From assembly GCF_016808095.1 (NCBI RefSeq), contig NC_068970.1, positions 41,513,630 to 41,577,629 on the forward strand: a stretch of DNA of 64,000 bases, given 5' to 3'. A program made the translations under genes and the position numbers. Below are positions 39,780-50,863 of the stretch, in pieces (the first letter of the stretch is position 1; every line of letters starts with the position of its first letter). Under the pieces are notes generated by a model. It had not been told where the DNA came from. It saw only the letters and a program-made list of their open reading frames with translations, and searched no databases. This DNA is from Vigna angularis. Its lineage: Eukaryota > Streptophyta > Magnoliopsida > Fabales > Fabaceae.

Positions 39780-39920
39780 AGCATCTATTGAAGGATGCTA
39801 GGTGGTTAAGTATCTACTGAAGGATACTAAGTTTGTAACACCTACTGATGGGTGTTGGTGAGAAAATTTTGCACCTACTGATGGGTGCTAGTAAGTCTGA
39901 AACACCTACTGATGGGTGTT
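39780..39920 (+). ncRNA. Tandem small-hairpin array, inner element
   Basis: Five units: AGCAUC/GAUGCU (39780-39799), AGUAUC/GAUACU (39809-39828), AACACC/GGUGUU (39837-39856), GCACC/GGUGC (39871-39888) and AACACC/GGUGUU (39901-39920). Every unit has a U-G closing pair and a six-base loop ACUGAU, ACUGAA or AUUGAA. Arms vary between units but always remain complementary, the mark of selection on structure, or of unit duplication with paired change. The translated frames are not open. Confidence 0.65.
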
Positions 39921-39962
39921 GGTGGATTTTGGGTCAGGCTCGTGACGTTAAACAAGCGCTAC

Positions 39963-39978
39963 CTGGGAGGCAACCCAG
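39963..39978 (+). ncRNA. CTGGGAGGCAACCCAG hairpin motif, inner copy 2
   Basis: Identical to the outer copies, closing the inner hairpin array on its 3' side and preceded by cgtgacgttaaacaagcgct. Confidence 0.55.
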
Positions 39979-41833
39979 TTGATTGAATATTTTTGTTTGT
40001 TTATTTTAGTTAGGGTTGCATAAGCATTTTTAAACATTGAATTGCAGGGAACCAATGAGGGGGATGTCTAGGAGGCACATAGGTTAAGAAAAGAAGGAGA
40101 AGAGCACATCACGAAAGTGCCGCTGAGCGGCAACTTACCGCTGAGCGGTACTCTCGCAGAATGAGCTTTAGTTCCCCTTAGTGGAACCCGAGCCCATTAG
40201 GGTATTTTTATACCCTAAGCTGTGCAAATACTTTTATTTTTAGACTCTTCTCTGCACACACACTCCTACATACCTTTTCAAAGGTTCTCTACAACTTTTC
40301 CCTCATCCCTCTTTAGAAAATCTCCCTTCCACTCACTTGCTCACTAGTTTTCCATCTAAGTTTGGGGTTGGGAGAGAGCATCATTGAAGGGGCTGATTTC
40401 TTCATTATGGTTTACTAATGCTTAACAATGTATCTTTTGGTTTTGTGAATTATGTTTGATGCAGGGATGGCCTCCTCATCGGGCAAAAAGAATCAAGACT
40501 AAAAAGATCCAAGAAGAAGGAAGATACAAAGGACAGCTCAGACTGATGAGGAGCTGAGATAGCATTTACTGATGAATGCTATCATATGATTATGCTTTTG
40601 CGGTTTAAGTTTTCTGAACTTATTTGTTTTTGTTTTTAGATTAGGGTTTGATGTACTCTATTGAAAACCTGGTTTTGTGTGATGGTTTGCTATTAACTGT
40701 GATTGTTTGATAAGTAATGCTTGATGATGCTTATTGATTGATTGATGTTGATATGATGTGCACATTAAATGCTTATACAGGTGATTCACAAGCTTTGTGA
40801 ACAAATGCAGGATATCATGATTGTGATTGTGAAATTAAGCAGGATGTGTATGTCAAATGTGAATGAGCTTATATGTGAGGTTTTGAGCTCCAGAGTTTTT
40901 GATATGATTGAATGCTATTACTTTGAAAGCATGAATGATTTTGCCCAGGTTTTCTATAATTGAATCAATTGCTTGTTTTGCATCATATGATCAAGGCCGT
41001 GTTGTTGAAAACCTTTTTATTGGCCAAATACATAAAATTAGCCCACTAAAAGAGAACACTTTGTGTTCTATCCTTTGAACCCTTAGCCTTGAACATACAC
41101 TGAAAACCCTTGATTGAAAATCTTTACCTTGAGTTAAGTAGAAGATTTTGTATGGTATTGTTAAATGTTCAAGTTTGGGGTTGTTGGGGAAACATGAAAA
41201 AGGAAAAGCATTGAGCTAAGAGATAAAAAGTAAGAATATGCAAAGAAAAAGAAAAAGAAAAGAAAAGAAAAAGAAGTAAAGCTCAATGCAAATGCAAAGG
41301 TAAAAGAAAGTTGGGAATGAATAAGATGATTGTGTTGTTATGATTCTCTTAATTCAAGGATTTTGCGATCCAGAAAAACCAATTTTCTTGTTAGCCCAGC
41401 CACATTATAAGCTATTGAAAAGTCCTTGTGATGATGCATGCTTGTGAATGTTTTTGATTGTGGTAAAATGAAAGGCAAAGTTGATTCATGTGACATTGTG
41501 ATAGTGGAGTGAATGAGCGAAACACTGTACCTCTTATACACTTGTGTGTTGAGTGAAACACTTTACCTAGTGAGGAAATATTTCATAAACACATGAACAT
41601 CCATGCTTAATTGATTGATCATTCATGAAAAATAGCATTTGTTGGAATTAAATGATTTTGTGAATACTAAAGCATGTGCACATCATGATTGAACTCTTAG
41701 GCATAAGTTTGAGTGAAGTTGTTACTTATCTTGAGAAAAGGATTTTGAATGAGTGAACCATCATATGAATTGGTTGGAGATGGAGTTACATTTTGTTTGC
41801 TTGAGGACAAGCAAAGTTCTAAGTTTGGGGTTG
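39979..41833 (+). other. 3' non-coding tail and purine tract of inner element
   Basis: In place of pol there is 1.85 kb without coding. It contains two CCGCTGAGCGG palindromes (about 40121-40147), a purine-rich stretch (41215-41280), and the Athila-type end gaggacaagcaaag...aagtttgggg before the LTR at 41834. The frames 40769-40963, 41338-41541 and 41749-41970 are not recognised; the first has a counterpart in the outer tail (43633-43815) but the two have diverged without obvious protein constraint. Confidence 0.75.
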
Positions 41834-43138
41834 TGATAACAGTTGAAAAACTGTTATTTTCATGCTTAAAATTGATATTAAAAGCAACCTTTAGACTTAG
41901 AAACAAGCTTGAAATCAATGCTTTTATCTATATTTTCAGAAATAAGAGAGCTGGACAGGTTTATGCTTGATTTGAGTGTTTTTGTGCAGGTTTTGAGGTG
42001 AATTTAGTGAAAGAAGTAAAGAAGGAGAGAAGTGGAATCATAAAAGGAAGCAAAGAGTGCAAAAAGAGAAGTCGCGAGCACCGCTCAGCGGCATTTTACC
42101 GCTGAGCGGCACTCAGGAGGTCACGGGAGGTCCGCTGAGGGGCAAACTGGCCGCTGAGGGGAAGAAAAGTGAAGCGAGGTCACCGCTGAGCGGTATTTAC
42201 CGCTGAGCGACACTTTTTGGGCTTGGGCTTTTGTAATCTTTTGTAACTCTAGAATAGTGTATAAGGACTTGCACGTCCTAGGGTTAGACATCTTTGGCAG
42301 AAACGAGGCAAACACTCTCTCTTCCACCCCTTTGAAGGAGGATCTTGGATGCTCAGGCTACCTCTTCACCTTTATTGGGTTTATTCTTTCATACTTTCAT
42401 TGTAATTCATCTAGGTTCACCATGAATATGGTGAACTAAACCTTGTATGTTTGTTGGGGAATCAATGTAATCTCTTGAAGCTCTCATATATGGAATTTAT
42501 GCTTGCATCTTTTAATTAAGACTTATGCTTTCTTTCATCATTAGTTAGGGTTTTTCCTCTTTGCTTAATGCTTGCATTGTTTAACTCATTCTAATGCATG
42601 ATTATTGGTTTTGTCGATACGGACACGTACGGGGAAGTCTAGATCCGGGGAATTTCTCCCAATATTATATTGGTTGTCGTTAAGCTCCTGCACTTATGAA
42701 CTAATCATTAGGAATGCTAGGAATTGTATGAACTCGTGATTAGGGAGAAGCCATCTAGAATGGTACTTTAGAGAGTGGCATTAACAATGATGATTTGAAT
42801 GTTGAATTCCTAAAATGTATGAGAGTGGATGAGATGAAATTGACCCCCAACAACATATTCATTCATATATTCCATTGAAAGTGTTTATCTTTTGTCTTTG
42901 CCATTGATCAAACTTCATGCATACATGTTTATTTTTTGTCTTGCATATTAAAATCCAAATATTTCGTTTGTAAGTCCTAGTTAATCAACAAATCACATAA
43001 CTAAACTAGGCCGTGAGTCCTTTGGGAAGAACGATACTTGGTCTTACCAAGTTTATTACTTGAACGATTCGGTCATACTTGCCGATTGTGAAACAAGTTT
43101 GTGACATCATATTTTGGTGCTTACAAATTTGTCCATCA
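41834..43138 (+). repeat. Inner Athila-like 3' LTR
   Basis: Pairs with 35566-36870. Substitutions seen by eye include TATATAAG to TGTATAAG (42258) and a CCGCTGAGCGG palindrome broken to CCGCTGAGCGA (about 42200-42210). Confidence 0.95.
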
Positions 43139-44666
43139 GGCACTTCCCATAAGTGCCGCTGAGCGGCAAACTACCGCTGAGCGGCAAACTACCGCTGAGC
43201 GGCAAACTACCGCTGAGCGGTAGTGTCGCAGAAGGGGCTTGGGTTGCCCCTCAGCGGGACCCGAGCCCATTAGGGGTATTTTTATACCCTAAGCTGCGCC
43301 TTGGCCTCTCCTTTTAGATTTTTCTCTGCACACACAATCCTACATACTTTTCCAAAGTTTTCTACAATTTTTCCCTCACCCCTTTTGAGAAAATTTCTTT
43401 TCCACTCACTTTATTACTTGTTGTTCATCTAAGTTTGGGGTTGGGAGAGAGCATCATTGATGGGGCTGAGTTTTTCAAAGCACTAAAGCAGGATTTGTCT
43501 TATTTATTGATGTTTGTTTAGGGTTTGATGTACTCAATTGGAAACTTTATCTGTTATGATGATTTTCTGATAATTGTGATTGTTTGATAAGTAATGCTTG
43601 AATGATGCTTTGATATGGATTGATTTTGAGATATGTACATGCTTATACAGGTGGTTCAAAGGCTTTGTGAACAAATGCAAGTTATTGTGTTTGTGATTGT
43701 GATATTAAGCAGGATGTGTATGTCAAATGTGAATGAGCTTATATGTGAGGTTTTGAGCTCCACAGTTTTTGTGATTGAGTGCTATTACTTTGGAAGCATG
43801 AATAACTTTGCCTAGGTTTTCTATGATTGAATCAATTGCTTGTTTGCATTATATGATCAAGGCCGTTTGTTGGAAACCCTTATATTAGCCAAATTTCATG
43901 AAATTAGCCACTAAAAGAGAACACTTTGTGTTCTATCCTTTGAACCCTTAGCCTTGAACATGATTTGAAAACCCTTATTGAAAAGCTTTACCTTGAGTTA
44001 AGTAGAAAATATTATGTGGTATTGACAAATGTTCAAGTTTGGGGTTGTTGGAAAATAGAAAGGGAAATTGAAAGCATTGAGCTAAGAAGTAAATATGTGA
44101 AAAGCAAAAGAAAAAGAAAAGAAAAGCAAAGCTCAATGCAAAAGAAAGTTGGGAAAGTAAGAATGATTATGTTTAGATGATTCTCTTAACTCAAGGGTTT
44201 TGTGATCTAGAAAAACCAATTTTCTTGTTAGCCCAACCACATTATAAGCCAGTGAAAAAGTCCTTGTGATGATGCATGCTTGTGAATGTATTTGATTGTG
44301 GTTAAATGAAAGGCAAAGTAAATTCTTGTGACATTGTGGTAGTAGAGTGAATGAGTGATTACCTCTTATACACTTGTGTATGAGTGAAACACTTTACCTA
44401 GTGAGGAAATATTCCATGAGCACATGAACATCCATGCTTAGTTGATTGATCATTCATGAAAAATAGCATTTGTTGGATATTAAGTGATTTTGTGAACACC
44501 CAAAGCATGTGCACATTTTGATTGAAATCTTTGTCATGAGTTTGATTGAAGTTTTTCCTTATCTTGAAAAGAGGATTTTGAATGAGTGAACCATTGTACA
44601 GATTGGTAGAAGATTGAGTTACATTTTGTTTGCTTGAGGACAAGCAAAGTTCTAAGTTTGGGGTTG
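43139..44666 (+). other. 3' non-coding tail and purine tract of outer element
   Basis: Homologous to 40105-41833 of the inner element. It opens, after the GGCAC duplication, with four tandem CCGCTGAGCGG palindromes (about 43152-43222), where the inner tail has two. It ends with gaggacaagcaaag and aagtttgggg before the LTR at 44667. Frames 43633-43815 and 43965-44180 are not convincing. Confidence 0.8.
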
Positions 44667-45949
44667 TGATAACAGTTGAAAAACTGTTATTTTCATGCTT
44701 AAATTTGATACTAAAAGCAACCTTTAACACTTAGAAACTAGCTTGAAATCATGTTTTTGGTTATATTTTCAGAAATAAGAGAGTTCGACAGGTTTATGCT
44801 TGATTTCAGTGTTTTATGCAGGTTTTAAGGTGAATTTGGTGAAAGAAGTGAAGAAGAACAGGAATGGAATTAGAAAAGACATAAAAAAGTGCAAAAGGAG
44901 AAACCGCAACCACCGCTCAGCGGCAGTTTACCGCTGAGCGGCACTCAGTAACTCGCGTTGGCTCCGCTGAGGGGTGAAATGGCTGCTGAGGGGAAGAATC
45001 GAGCTCGCGCACTTACCGCTGAGCGGCACTTTTATGGGTTTAGGCCTAATTTTTTGTAATTTACGAATAGTATATAAGCTTTAGGGTTTCCTAGGGTTTG
45101 TATCTTTGGCTGGGACGAAGCAAACACTCTCTCTTCCACCCCTTTGAAGGAGGATCTTGGATGCTCAGGCTACCTCTTCACCTTTCTAGGGTTTTATCTT
45201 TCATTCTTTCATTATTATTCATCTAGTTTCACCATGAATATGGTGAACTAAACCTTGTATTGTTGTTGGGGGATCAATGTAATCTTGTGAAACTCTCATA
45301 TATGGAATTTGTGTTTAAATATATTAATTGAGATATATGCTTTCTTTCATCATTAGTTAGGGTTTTTCCTCTTTGCTCAAAGCATGCATTGTTTAACTCA
45401 TTCGATGTCATGATCATTGATTTTGCCGATATGGGAACGTACGGGGAAGTCTAGATCTGGGGAATTTCTCCCAATAGTATATTGGTTGCCTTTAAGCACC
45501 TGCACTTCAGAGCTAATTACTAGGAATGCTAGGAATTGTATGAACTCGTAATTAAGGATAGGCCTTCTTGACAAGGTGATTTAGAGAGTGGCATTAACAT
45601 TGATGAAAAGATTGTTGAATTCCTAAAATATATGAGAGTGGATAAGATGAAATTGATAACCCCAACAACATACTCATCCATATAATTCATTCCGTGTTTA
45701 TTTTACTCTTTTTGCCATTGATCACATTCATGCATACATGTTTAATTACTGTCTTTTGCATTAAAACTAAAATCAATCGTTCACAAGTCTTAAATAATCA
45801 ACGAATTAGATAACTAACTAGGCCGTGAGTCCTTTGGGAAAACGATACTTGGTCTTATCGAGTTTTATTACTTGAACGATTCGGTCACACTTGCCGATTG
45901 TTAAAACAAGTTTGTGGCGCCGTTTTCGGTGTTCATAAATTTGTCATCA
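44667..45949 (+). repeat. Outer Athila-like 3' LTR
   Basis: Pairs with 32012-33294 at the same length of 1283 bp, with TATATAAG at 45071-45078. It is followed by CCACC, the target duplication. Confidence 0.94.
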
Positions 45950-45983
45950 CCACCGGCGGCAAAGGCAGAAAAGATTCAGACAA

Positions 45984-46000
45984 CCTGTTCTGATACCAAC
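45984..46000 (-). other. Primer-binding site, tRNA-Met type (copia-type element)
   Basis: On the minus strand GTTGGTATCAGAACAGG, directly after the LTR. TGGTATCAGA is the canonical complement of initiator tRNA-Met used by plant Ty1-copia elements, and it sets the orientation of the element. Confidence 0.88.
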
Positions 46001-46001
46001 T

Positions 46002-46259
46002 TGAGAATTAAACTGTAAAATAATTCTAGAGGGCTTAATTGATTCCTCTCATAATCTTCTATTTATAAAAATAAATTGACATAATATAATCATGATAAAT
46101 AGGGTAACATAGACACAATATAATCATGATAAATAGGGTAACCTAGACATAATATAATCATGATAAATAGGGTAACCCTAGACACAATATAATCATGATA
46201 AATAGGGTAACCCTAGACACAATATAATCATGATAAATAGGGTAAATATTCTAAGAACG
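46002..46259 (-). repeat. Copia-type 5' LTR (minus strand)
   Basis: Homologous to 23155-23410, including the five-unit tandem array (about 46078-46250). Its outer end reads attctaagaacg where the other copy has attctaaaca, so the terminal CA is mutated and the exact edge is uncertain by a few bases. Confidence 0.88.
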
Positions 46260-47220
46260 GTATTGTCTTGTGTTCTTCTTTAATAGATGGCTTTATATGT
46301 CATCTTTATCTTGGCTTTACCTAATTGTATTTCAAGTTTGATATTAATGAAATCAGTGTTAATCAAATCTATGATTCAAAGAGTATATCAGTAAATTGAA
46401 AAAAACTGAATTGATTAAATCGATTACACTGTGCTTGTATGCGAATGAATTATTGATTATTGTTACTTTCATACATTTGCATACACACACATTAATTCCT
46501 GTATAACATTGATACTAAAATGCTTAATTTGGAAAGACTTGGAAAGGTTTTGGAGGAATATCACTTGCTGACTGGATGGAACTAGATAATTTGGAATATG
46601 CTACAACAAGAAATCGACTCTGATTGAGATCAAATCAATTACACATCAACATGAGTTTAAAGATTCCAAAACTGAAATATCTAATATCTTTAGATCTTGT
46701 TTTATTTGATGAATGACTGTTTATTCTTATATCTCTATGCTTATCTGCTGCATAAAATATCTCAGATAATAAGAGATTAAAATGTGTTGTTTGATTGAAT
46801 CAATATTGCTATGTTATTACTGTGATAAATCTGATATGATACAATGTTATTACATGCTGATAGATGCTCTGACATATTCTGATTACTACATTGTGCATAT
46901 GTATTTTGAGATTGAAATATGCATAATGCAGGGGGAGCATTGCATATCATTGATATATTTCACATGTCTTCATTTAAAGGGGAAAATATCTTAATTTCAT
47001 GTGAATATCTTTGACAGGGGGAGCATCACTACTTGTTTTATGATCATGTGATGCATCCTATATACTTGCTATCTGTATATCAATACCATTGTGCTTACCT
47101 TTTTTGCTAATGCCCAAAGGGGAAGAATTATTGGTTGGTAATTGATTGATAATCTGTATTGAGTTGTGCAACATGGTTGATTATTAATCATGGTTGTGCA
47201 TCATCAAAAAAAGGGGAGAT
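46260..47220 (+). other. SIRE-like 3' non-coding region and polypurine tract
   Basis: Resumes the SIRE-like element after the nested block. There is no gene; 46782-46994 is chance. The sequence gggggagcat occurs twice (about 46930 and 47020), echoing the start of the LTR. The region ends with AAAAAAAGGGGAGAT (47206-47220), the polypurine tract, directly before the LTR. Confidence 0.82.
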
Positions 47221-48619
47221 TGTTGATAGGGGAGCACTGGTTTAGCTAAACCCACAATCTCAGTAATATCTGAGTTTTTGATGATGACAACACATAATTA
47301 ATAACACATATGTTTTATGTGCTACATGTTTTATGCTTACATGCTATATGCGTATATGAGAACATGATTGTGTTGTTGTTGTGTTGTTCATTGCATTTCA
47401 CTATGTTATATATGTGATTTTATACATGAATGCATGACACATGTTTTTGGATGAAAAAACCACAAGCACTAATGTTGAACTTTAAATGTGTGGCAAAACA
47501 AGAGTTTGAAATCGATTACATTATGGGGTGAATCGATTAAAACTCGTGTATTTGCACTAACTTTTTCAAGTGTATTGTGAGAGTTTTTCAAAGAGAAAAG
47601 TTTTCAAAACTTTGCATAACACTGTTGCATAACCGATTGCATGCGATATGTATTCGATTAAGTTTGTTACTGTTTTGAAATCTGTTAATGCTTGTTATAA
47701 CTGTCACAATGACTATATTTTTAAATGTGTTGACCAAGCATTAAATTCTATTCGACTGCATAATTGTGAATTCAATTAATTGCTTTGATTGTTACTATCT
47801 GTTATAACTGAATTGGTGTATTCAACTGCATTAGTAGCAAAGTCGATTATGTTGCGTCTGATATGAGTTCATCTATATATTGACGCGAATTTGATTTCTG
47901 AAAAAGACTTTTGTGATTCTAACATTTTCATATTCTTTCGCAAAAAAGTGAAAAGTTTACAGAAAGAGAAAAGGCTTCAAGACACTAGTTTGACCGTGGT
48001 GATCAACTAATTGTGATTTCTTGAAGAGCAAGAATTGCTGAGTTTTCAAAGTCTGATATATGTGCACATTTGGGTGTCTACTGCAAGATTAGGTTCTACA
48101 ATCTGCTGAAGATTGGGTTGAGTTCCCTGTTGTGATTACAGGAAGAAGGACGTGCTGTGTTCTAGACTTTGAGGGTGCCTCAAACGGGTTGGACTGCAGG
48201 AGAGGGGATTCTTGCTGCTAGTATGTTTGTATACTGCCTATATTTTGATTAGAGGGTTAGAGAGGTGTTTTATATTTTTGATGTGAGGTCTCTATAAAAA
48301 CCTTGTTGTAAAAACCTTGATCATTATTGTGCATTGGCTTCCTGTGGTTTGAAGGACACTAGATGTAGGTTTGGTCGAACCAGTATAAAAACTCAGTGTT
48401 TGATCTTTCTTATCCCTACTCTACTCTGTTACATTCAATCAATTATACTTTACATGCATTCGATTAAATTTCCGCTGCATTGAAAATCTTTTAAATTGCG
48501 TTTCTAGAAAAGTGTAAAGGCATCTCTTTTGGTGAAAAAGATTTTGAAAGTTTCAAATTTTATACTTCACCAATTCACTCCCCTCTCGGTGTGAGAAATA
48601 AAGCCATTCTATTTTAACA
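47221..48619 (+). repeat. SIRE-like 3' LTR, complete (1399 bp)
   Basis: Starts TGTTGATAGGGGAGC and ends ATTTTAACA. It carries the family landmarks gtttttgatgatgac, several aatcgatta motifs, gaaccagtataaa and cactcccctctcggtgtgag. It is the reference copy for recognising the LTRs at 14276, 16441, 53057 and 57328. Confidence 0.93.
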
Positions 48620-48624
48620 ATCCC

Positions 48625-49614
48625 AACTTTTGGCACTTTTATTGATAAAATAAATTTTTATTTAACTTAATTAATCCTTATAAGTCCCTAGATAATATAT
48701 TCTATCTTAATAATTTTATTCTAATTGATTATAATAAGTCCCTAAATAATGCATTATATTTTATTATTATTTCCTAACAACAATAATATGTAATAATATT
48801 TCAAGATATATTTTAATTTGTAACAATATAACAATATCCAATAATTTGTTTTAGAATATCTAACAATATCTAATAATTATTTTTCTAATAATAATATCTA
48901 TTTTAATCTATAAACCCACCAATATTATATCTTCTATTTTCTCTCAACTACTTTTTAAAATAACAACTCAATCTTCTAATAGTTACGTAATCTCTTTTAA
49001 TTAAATTTCTCAGGTTATTTAATTTACATGTTTTTTCTTGCTACACCACCCATTTTTAATTTCTTGCACCAAATTAACAAAAGGTAGAAAACCTTTTTGC
49101 CCTGGGCAAAAATATAGATAAAATCGAAGAAATAACATAACAATCATGTTCCAACAAAGATGTATACTCAATAACACTAATTACCAAATACAAACACCAA
49201 AGTCTAAAGAATACTTTACTTCTAAGACCGTATTTTCCCAAATCTTACATGCATGCAAGCTAAATGGGACTCACATGCACTAGATATAAGAAAAGACCAA
49301 ATAAAAAGGATTGAAACTCAATTTACTCAAACAAGGAAACTGATCGGTTTAAATTGAAGAGTTGGCCCCATGGATCAATCTTACTATGTCAGTTCTTTAA
49401 TCAAACGAACATAGGATGAAAACTCCTACAGAAAAGTAACATAACTCTAGAATATTGGTTTCTAAAAAGATGGTGTGTTTTAAAATAATGACACCCATTT
49501 ATAACGAAACTATTTATATTAAAACCATTTTATATTAAAATAGTCAAGTCTCATCTAAAGAGATGGTGAGTTTTATTGGACTATGCATATGCACTACTTT
49601 TTATGATGACGTAG
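48625..49614. other. AT-rich DNA 3' of the nested element
   Basis: No gene is seen. The opening aacttttggcactttt continues TGTAACATCCC at 18334 across the 30-kb insertion. The original target may therefore have been an older LTR, but I could not find its partner. Confidence 0.45.
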
Positions 49615-50333
49615 CACTAGTGCAGAAAAAGCCTTTAACGTCACCCTTTAGACGTTTGACCTTCGAATATCCAACGTAAAAAATGATCGGTGACATTTTC
49701 CATAAATAAAACAACTATTTAGACGTCTGTTATGGGAGGCTCCGACTTCTAAAGCCATTTAGACGTCTGTTATGGGGGAACCGACTTCTAAATACTCAGC
49801 CCAAAAATTTAAAAAGTCAATTTTGGACTCATTTAGACGTCTGATCCCATCACTCTGACTTTTAAAGCCATTTGATGTATTATCTTTCATTTGAATCGAT
49901 TAAAGAGCATTTTCATTGGGTTTTGGTGCAGTTTTGCTCGTGTCCTTGGGCGGCGTTCTTGGCGGCGATTTCTTGCGTTTTGCACTCCTTCAATTCCCTC
50001 CACTACATTTTAAAACCATCCAATACAAAAAAAACGTACAATCCATTCTCTTCAACTAAAATATAAAGTTCTAAAGTCGAATCACCATGAGCCAGGAGCA
50101 ACCCGAGAGGCCTCAAGCGGAGAAAGATCTAATCAAATACAGAGATGTTTTAGATATTTGATCTGTTCTGGTCAGACGTTTATATAGACGTCCGATCTGT
50201 ACAGGTAAGACGTCTATATAGACGTCTGACTAGGGTTCGATGTCCCATCAACGTCACCCGAATAGACGTCAGATCGGGATCAGACGTAAAAAACCCAAAA
50301 TAACAGACGTCTAAAGTCTTTTCTGCACTAGTA
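49615..50333. mobile_element. CACTA deletion derivative, family 2 (719 bp)
   Basis: Starts CACTAGTGCAGAAAAAGCC and ends CTTTTCTGCACTAGTA, inverted termini with the last base changed G to A. It is flanked by the 3-bp duplication TAG (49612-49614 and 50334-50336). The subterminal regions carry repeated agacgtct/gacgtc motifs in both orientations. The interior (gttttggtgcag, then cttgggcggcg) is shared with the next element in the opposite orientation. The 64-residue frame 49872-50066 is not recognised. Confidence 0.88.
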
Positions 50334-50863
50334 TAGTCCCATGGAGTAGTTGCATATTAGAACTTTTTTTATATATGTGTATGAATACTTAATTTTGTGT
50401 GAGAGAAAAATAAATTTAAAAGTTTGAATGTGATTGTATCATTTGTTTCCAATATGTTCCTCTTAATATGCCTTTCATGGTTAAAAACTTAAGCAGAAGA
50501 GTGAACTAGCTCAATAAATGAATTTTTGCTAAAACTTCACACAAATAAAATATTTAAAATATGAATGTAAGATATTATCTTCAACACGTAAACACACATC
50601 TACGAATGTTTGGATAGTCCTGGTATAGTTCTCAACTTTGATTTGGGACTAATCCTAACTCATTTTTAAAAATATTTCTTTCTATGAACTCTCTCAATTA
50701 AGAACAGAAAAAAAAACCTTAAATTTTAAAGCTTTCTCACAAATAGGTAAAGGTTGGAATTAAGGTAAGTTTAGTCTTATTATAAGATTTTAATAAACTC
50801 TTAGAAATAATATTATTTATTTTAGAAATAATATTATGTACACATAAAATCATATAATTTATT

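Larger units (their letters stand above)
35566..43138 (+). mobile_element. Inner Athila-like element with intact gag-protease
   Basis: Two 1305-bp LTRs (35566-36870 and 41834-43138), TGATAACAG...GTCCATCA, are flanked by a perfect duplication GGCAC (35561-35565 and 43139-43143). Interior: primer-binding site (36877-36894), TTTTA-rich leader, one 812-codon gag-protease frame, hairpin array (39682-39978), non-coding tail and purine tract. No RT, RNase H or integrase is present. It is inserted in the 3' non-coding region of its relative at 32012-45949: removing it rejoins aggagggcac to ttcccataagtgccgctg, which aligns with its own tail near 40110. The LTRs differ at about seven sites by eye (near 0.5%), making it the youngest of the nest. 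Confidence 0.95.
32012..45949 (+). mobile_element. Outer Athila-like Ty3-gypsy element, gag remnant only
   Basis: Equal-length 1283-bp LTRs (32012-33294 and 44667-45949), TGATAACAG...CATCA, are flanked by CCACC (32007-32011 and 45950-45954). Landmarks in order: primer-binding site (33300-33316), (TTTTA)n leader, broken gag (33643-35121), paired CTGGGAGGCAACCCAG hairpins with a hairpin array between (35142-35416), the inner element (35566-43138), a non-coding tail, and purine tract aagtttgggg (44654-44663). The GAGGACAAGCAAAG..AAGTTTGGGG end, the CELCGGDH-type knuckle and the tRNA-Asp primer site point to the Athila lineage. Protease, RT and integrase are absent. By eye the LTRs differ at about 14 sites (near 1.1%). 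Confidence 0.92.
23155..46259 (-). mobile_element. Non-coding Ty1-copia-type element, minus strand, host of inner nest
   Basis: Direct repeats of 256-258 bp (23155-23410 and 46002-46259) act as LTRs. On the minus strand the 5' LTR is the right copy. Just inside it, GTTGGTATCAGAACAGG (45984-46000 complement) is the initiator tRNA-Met primer-binding site. Just inside the left copy, GCTTGAGGGGGAG (minus strand, about 23411-23427) is the classic copia polypurine tract. Flanks GTACT (23150-23154) and GTATT (46260-46264) form a one-mismatch duplication. Its own internal DNA is only about 1.9 kb (23411-24621, 31343-32006, 45955-46001) with no recognisable protein, so it is non-autonomous. The LTRs differ by about 2.7% by eye. 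Confidence 0.85.
18344..48619 (+). mobile_element. SIRE/Maximus-like Ty1-copia element, host of the nest
   Basis: The element runs from a 5' LTR starting at 18344 to a 3' LTR ending at 48619, with a perfect 5-bp duplication ATCCC (18339-18343 and 48620-48624). Its own parts are: truncated 5' LTR (18344-18962), gag C-terminus (21178-21510), envelope-like frame (21995-23087), 3' non-coding region (46260-47205), polypurine tract (47206-47220) and 3' LTR (47221-48619). Protease, integrase, RT and RNase H are absent. A solo gypsy-type LTR and a 23-kb block of nested elements account for the rest. By eye the two LTRs differ at roughly 3-4% over the 0.6 kb they share, the largest value in the nest. 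Confidence 0.88.
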
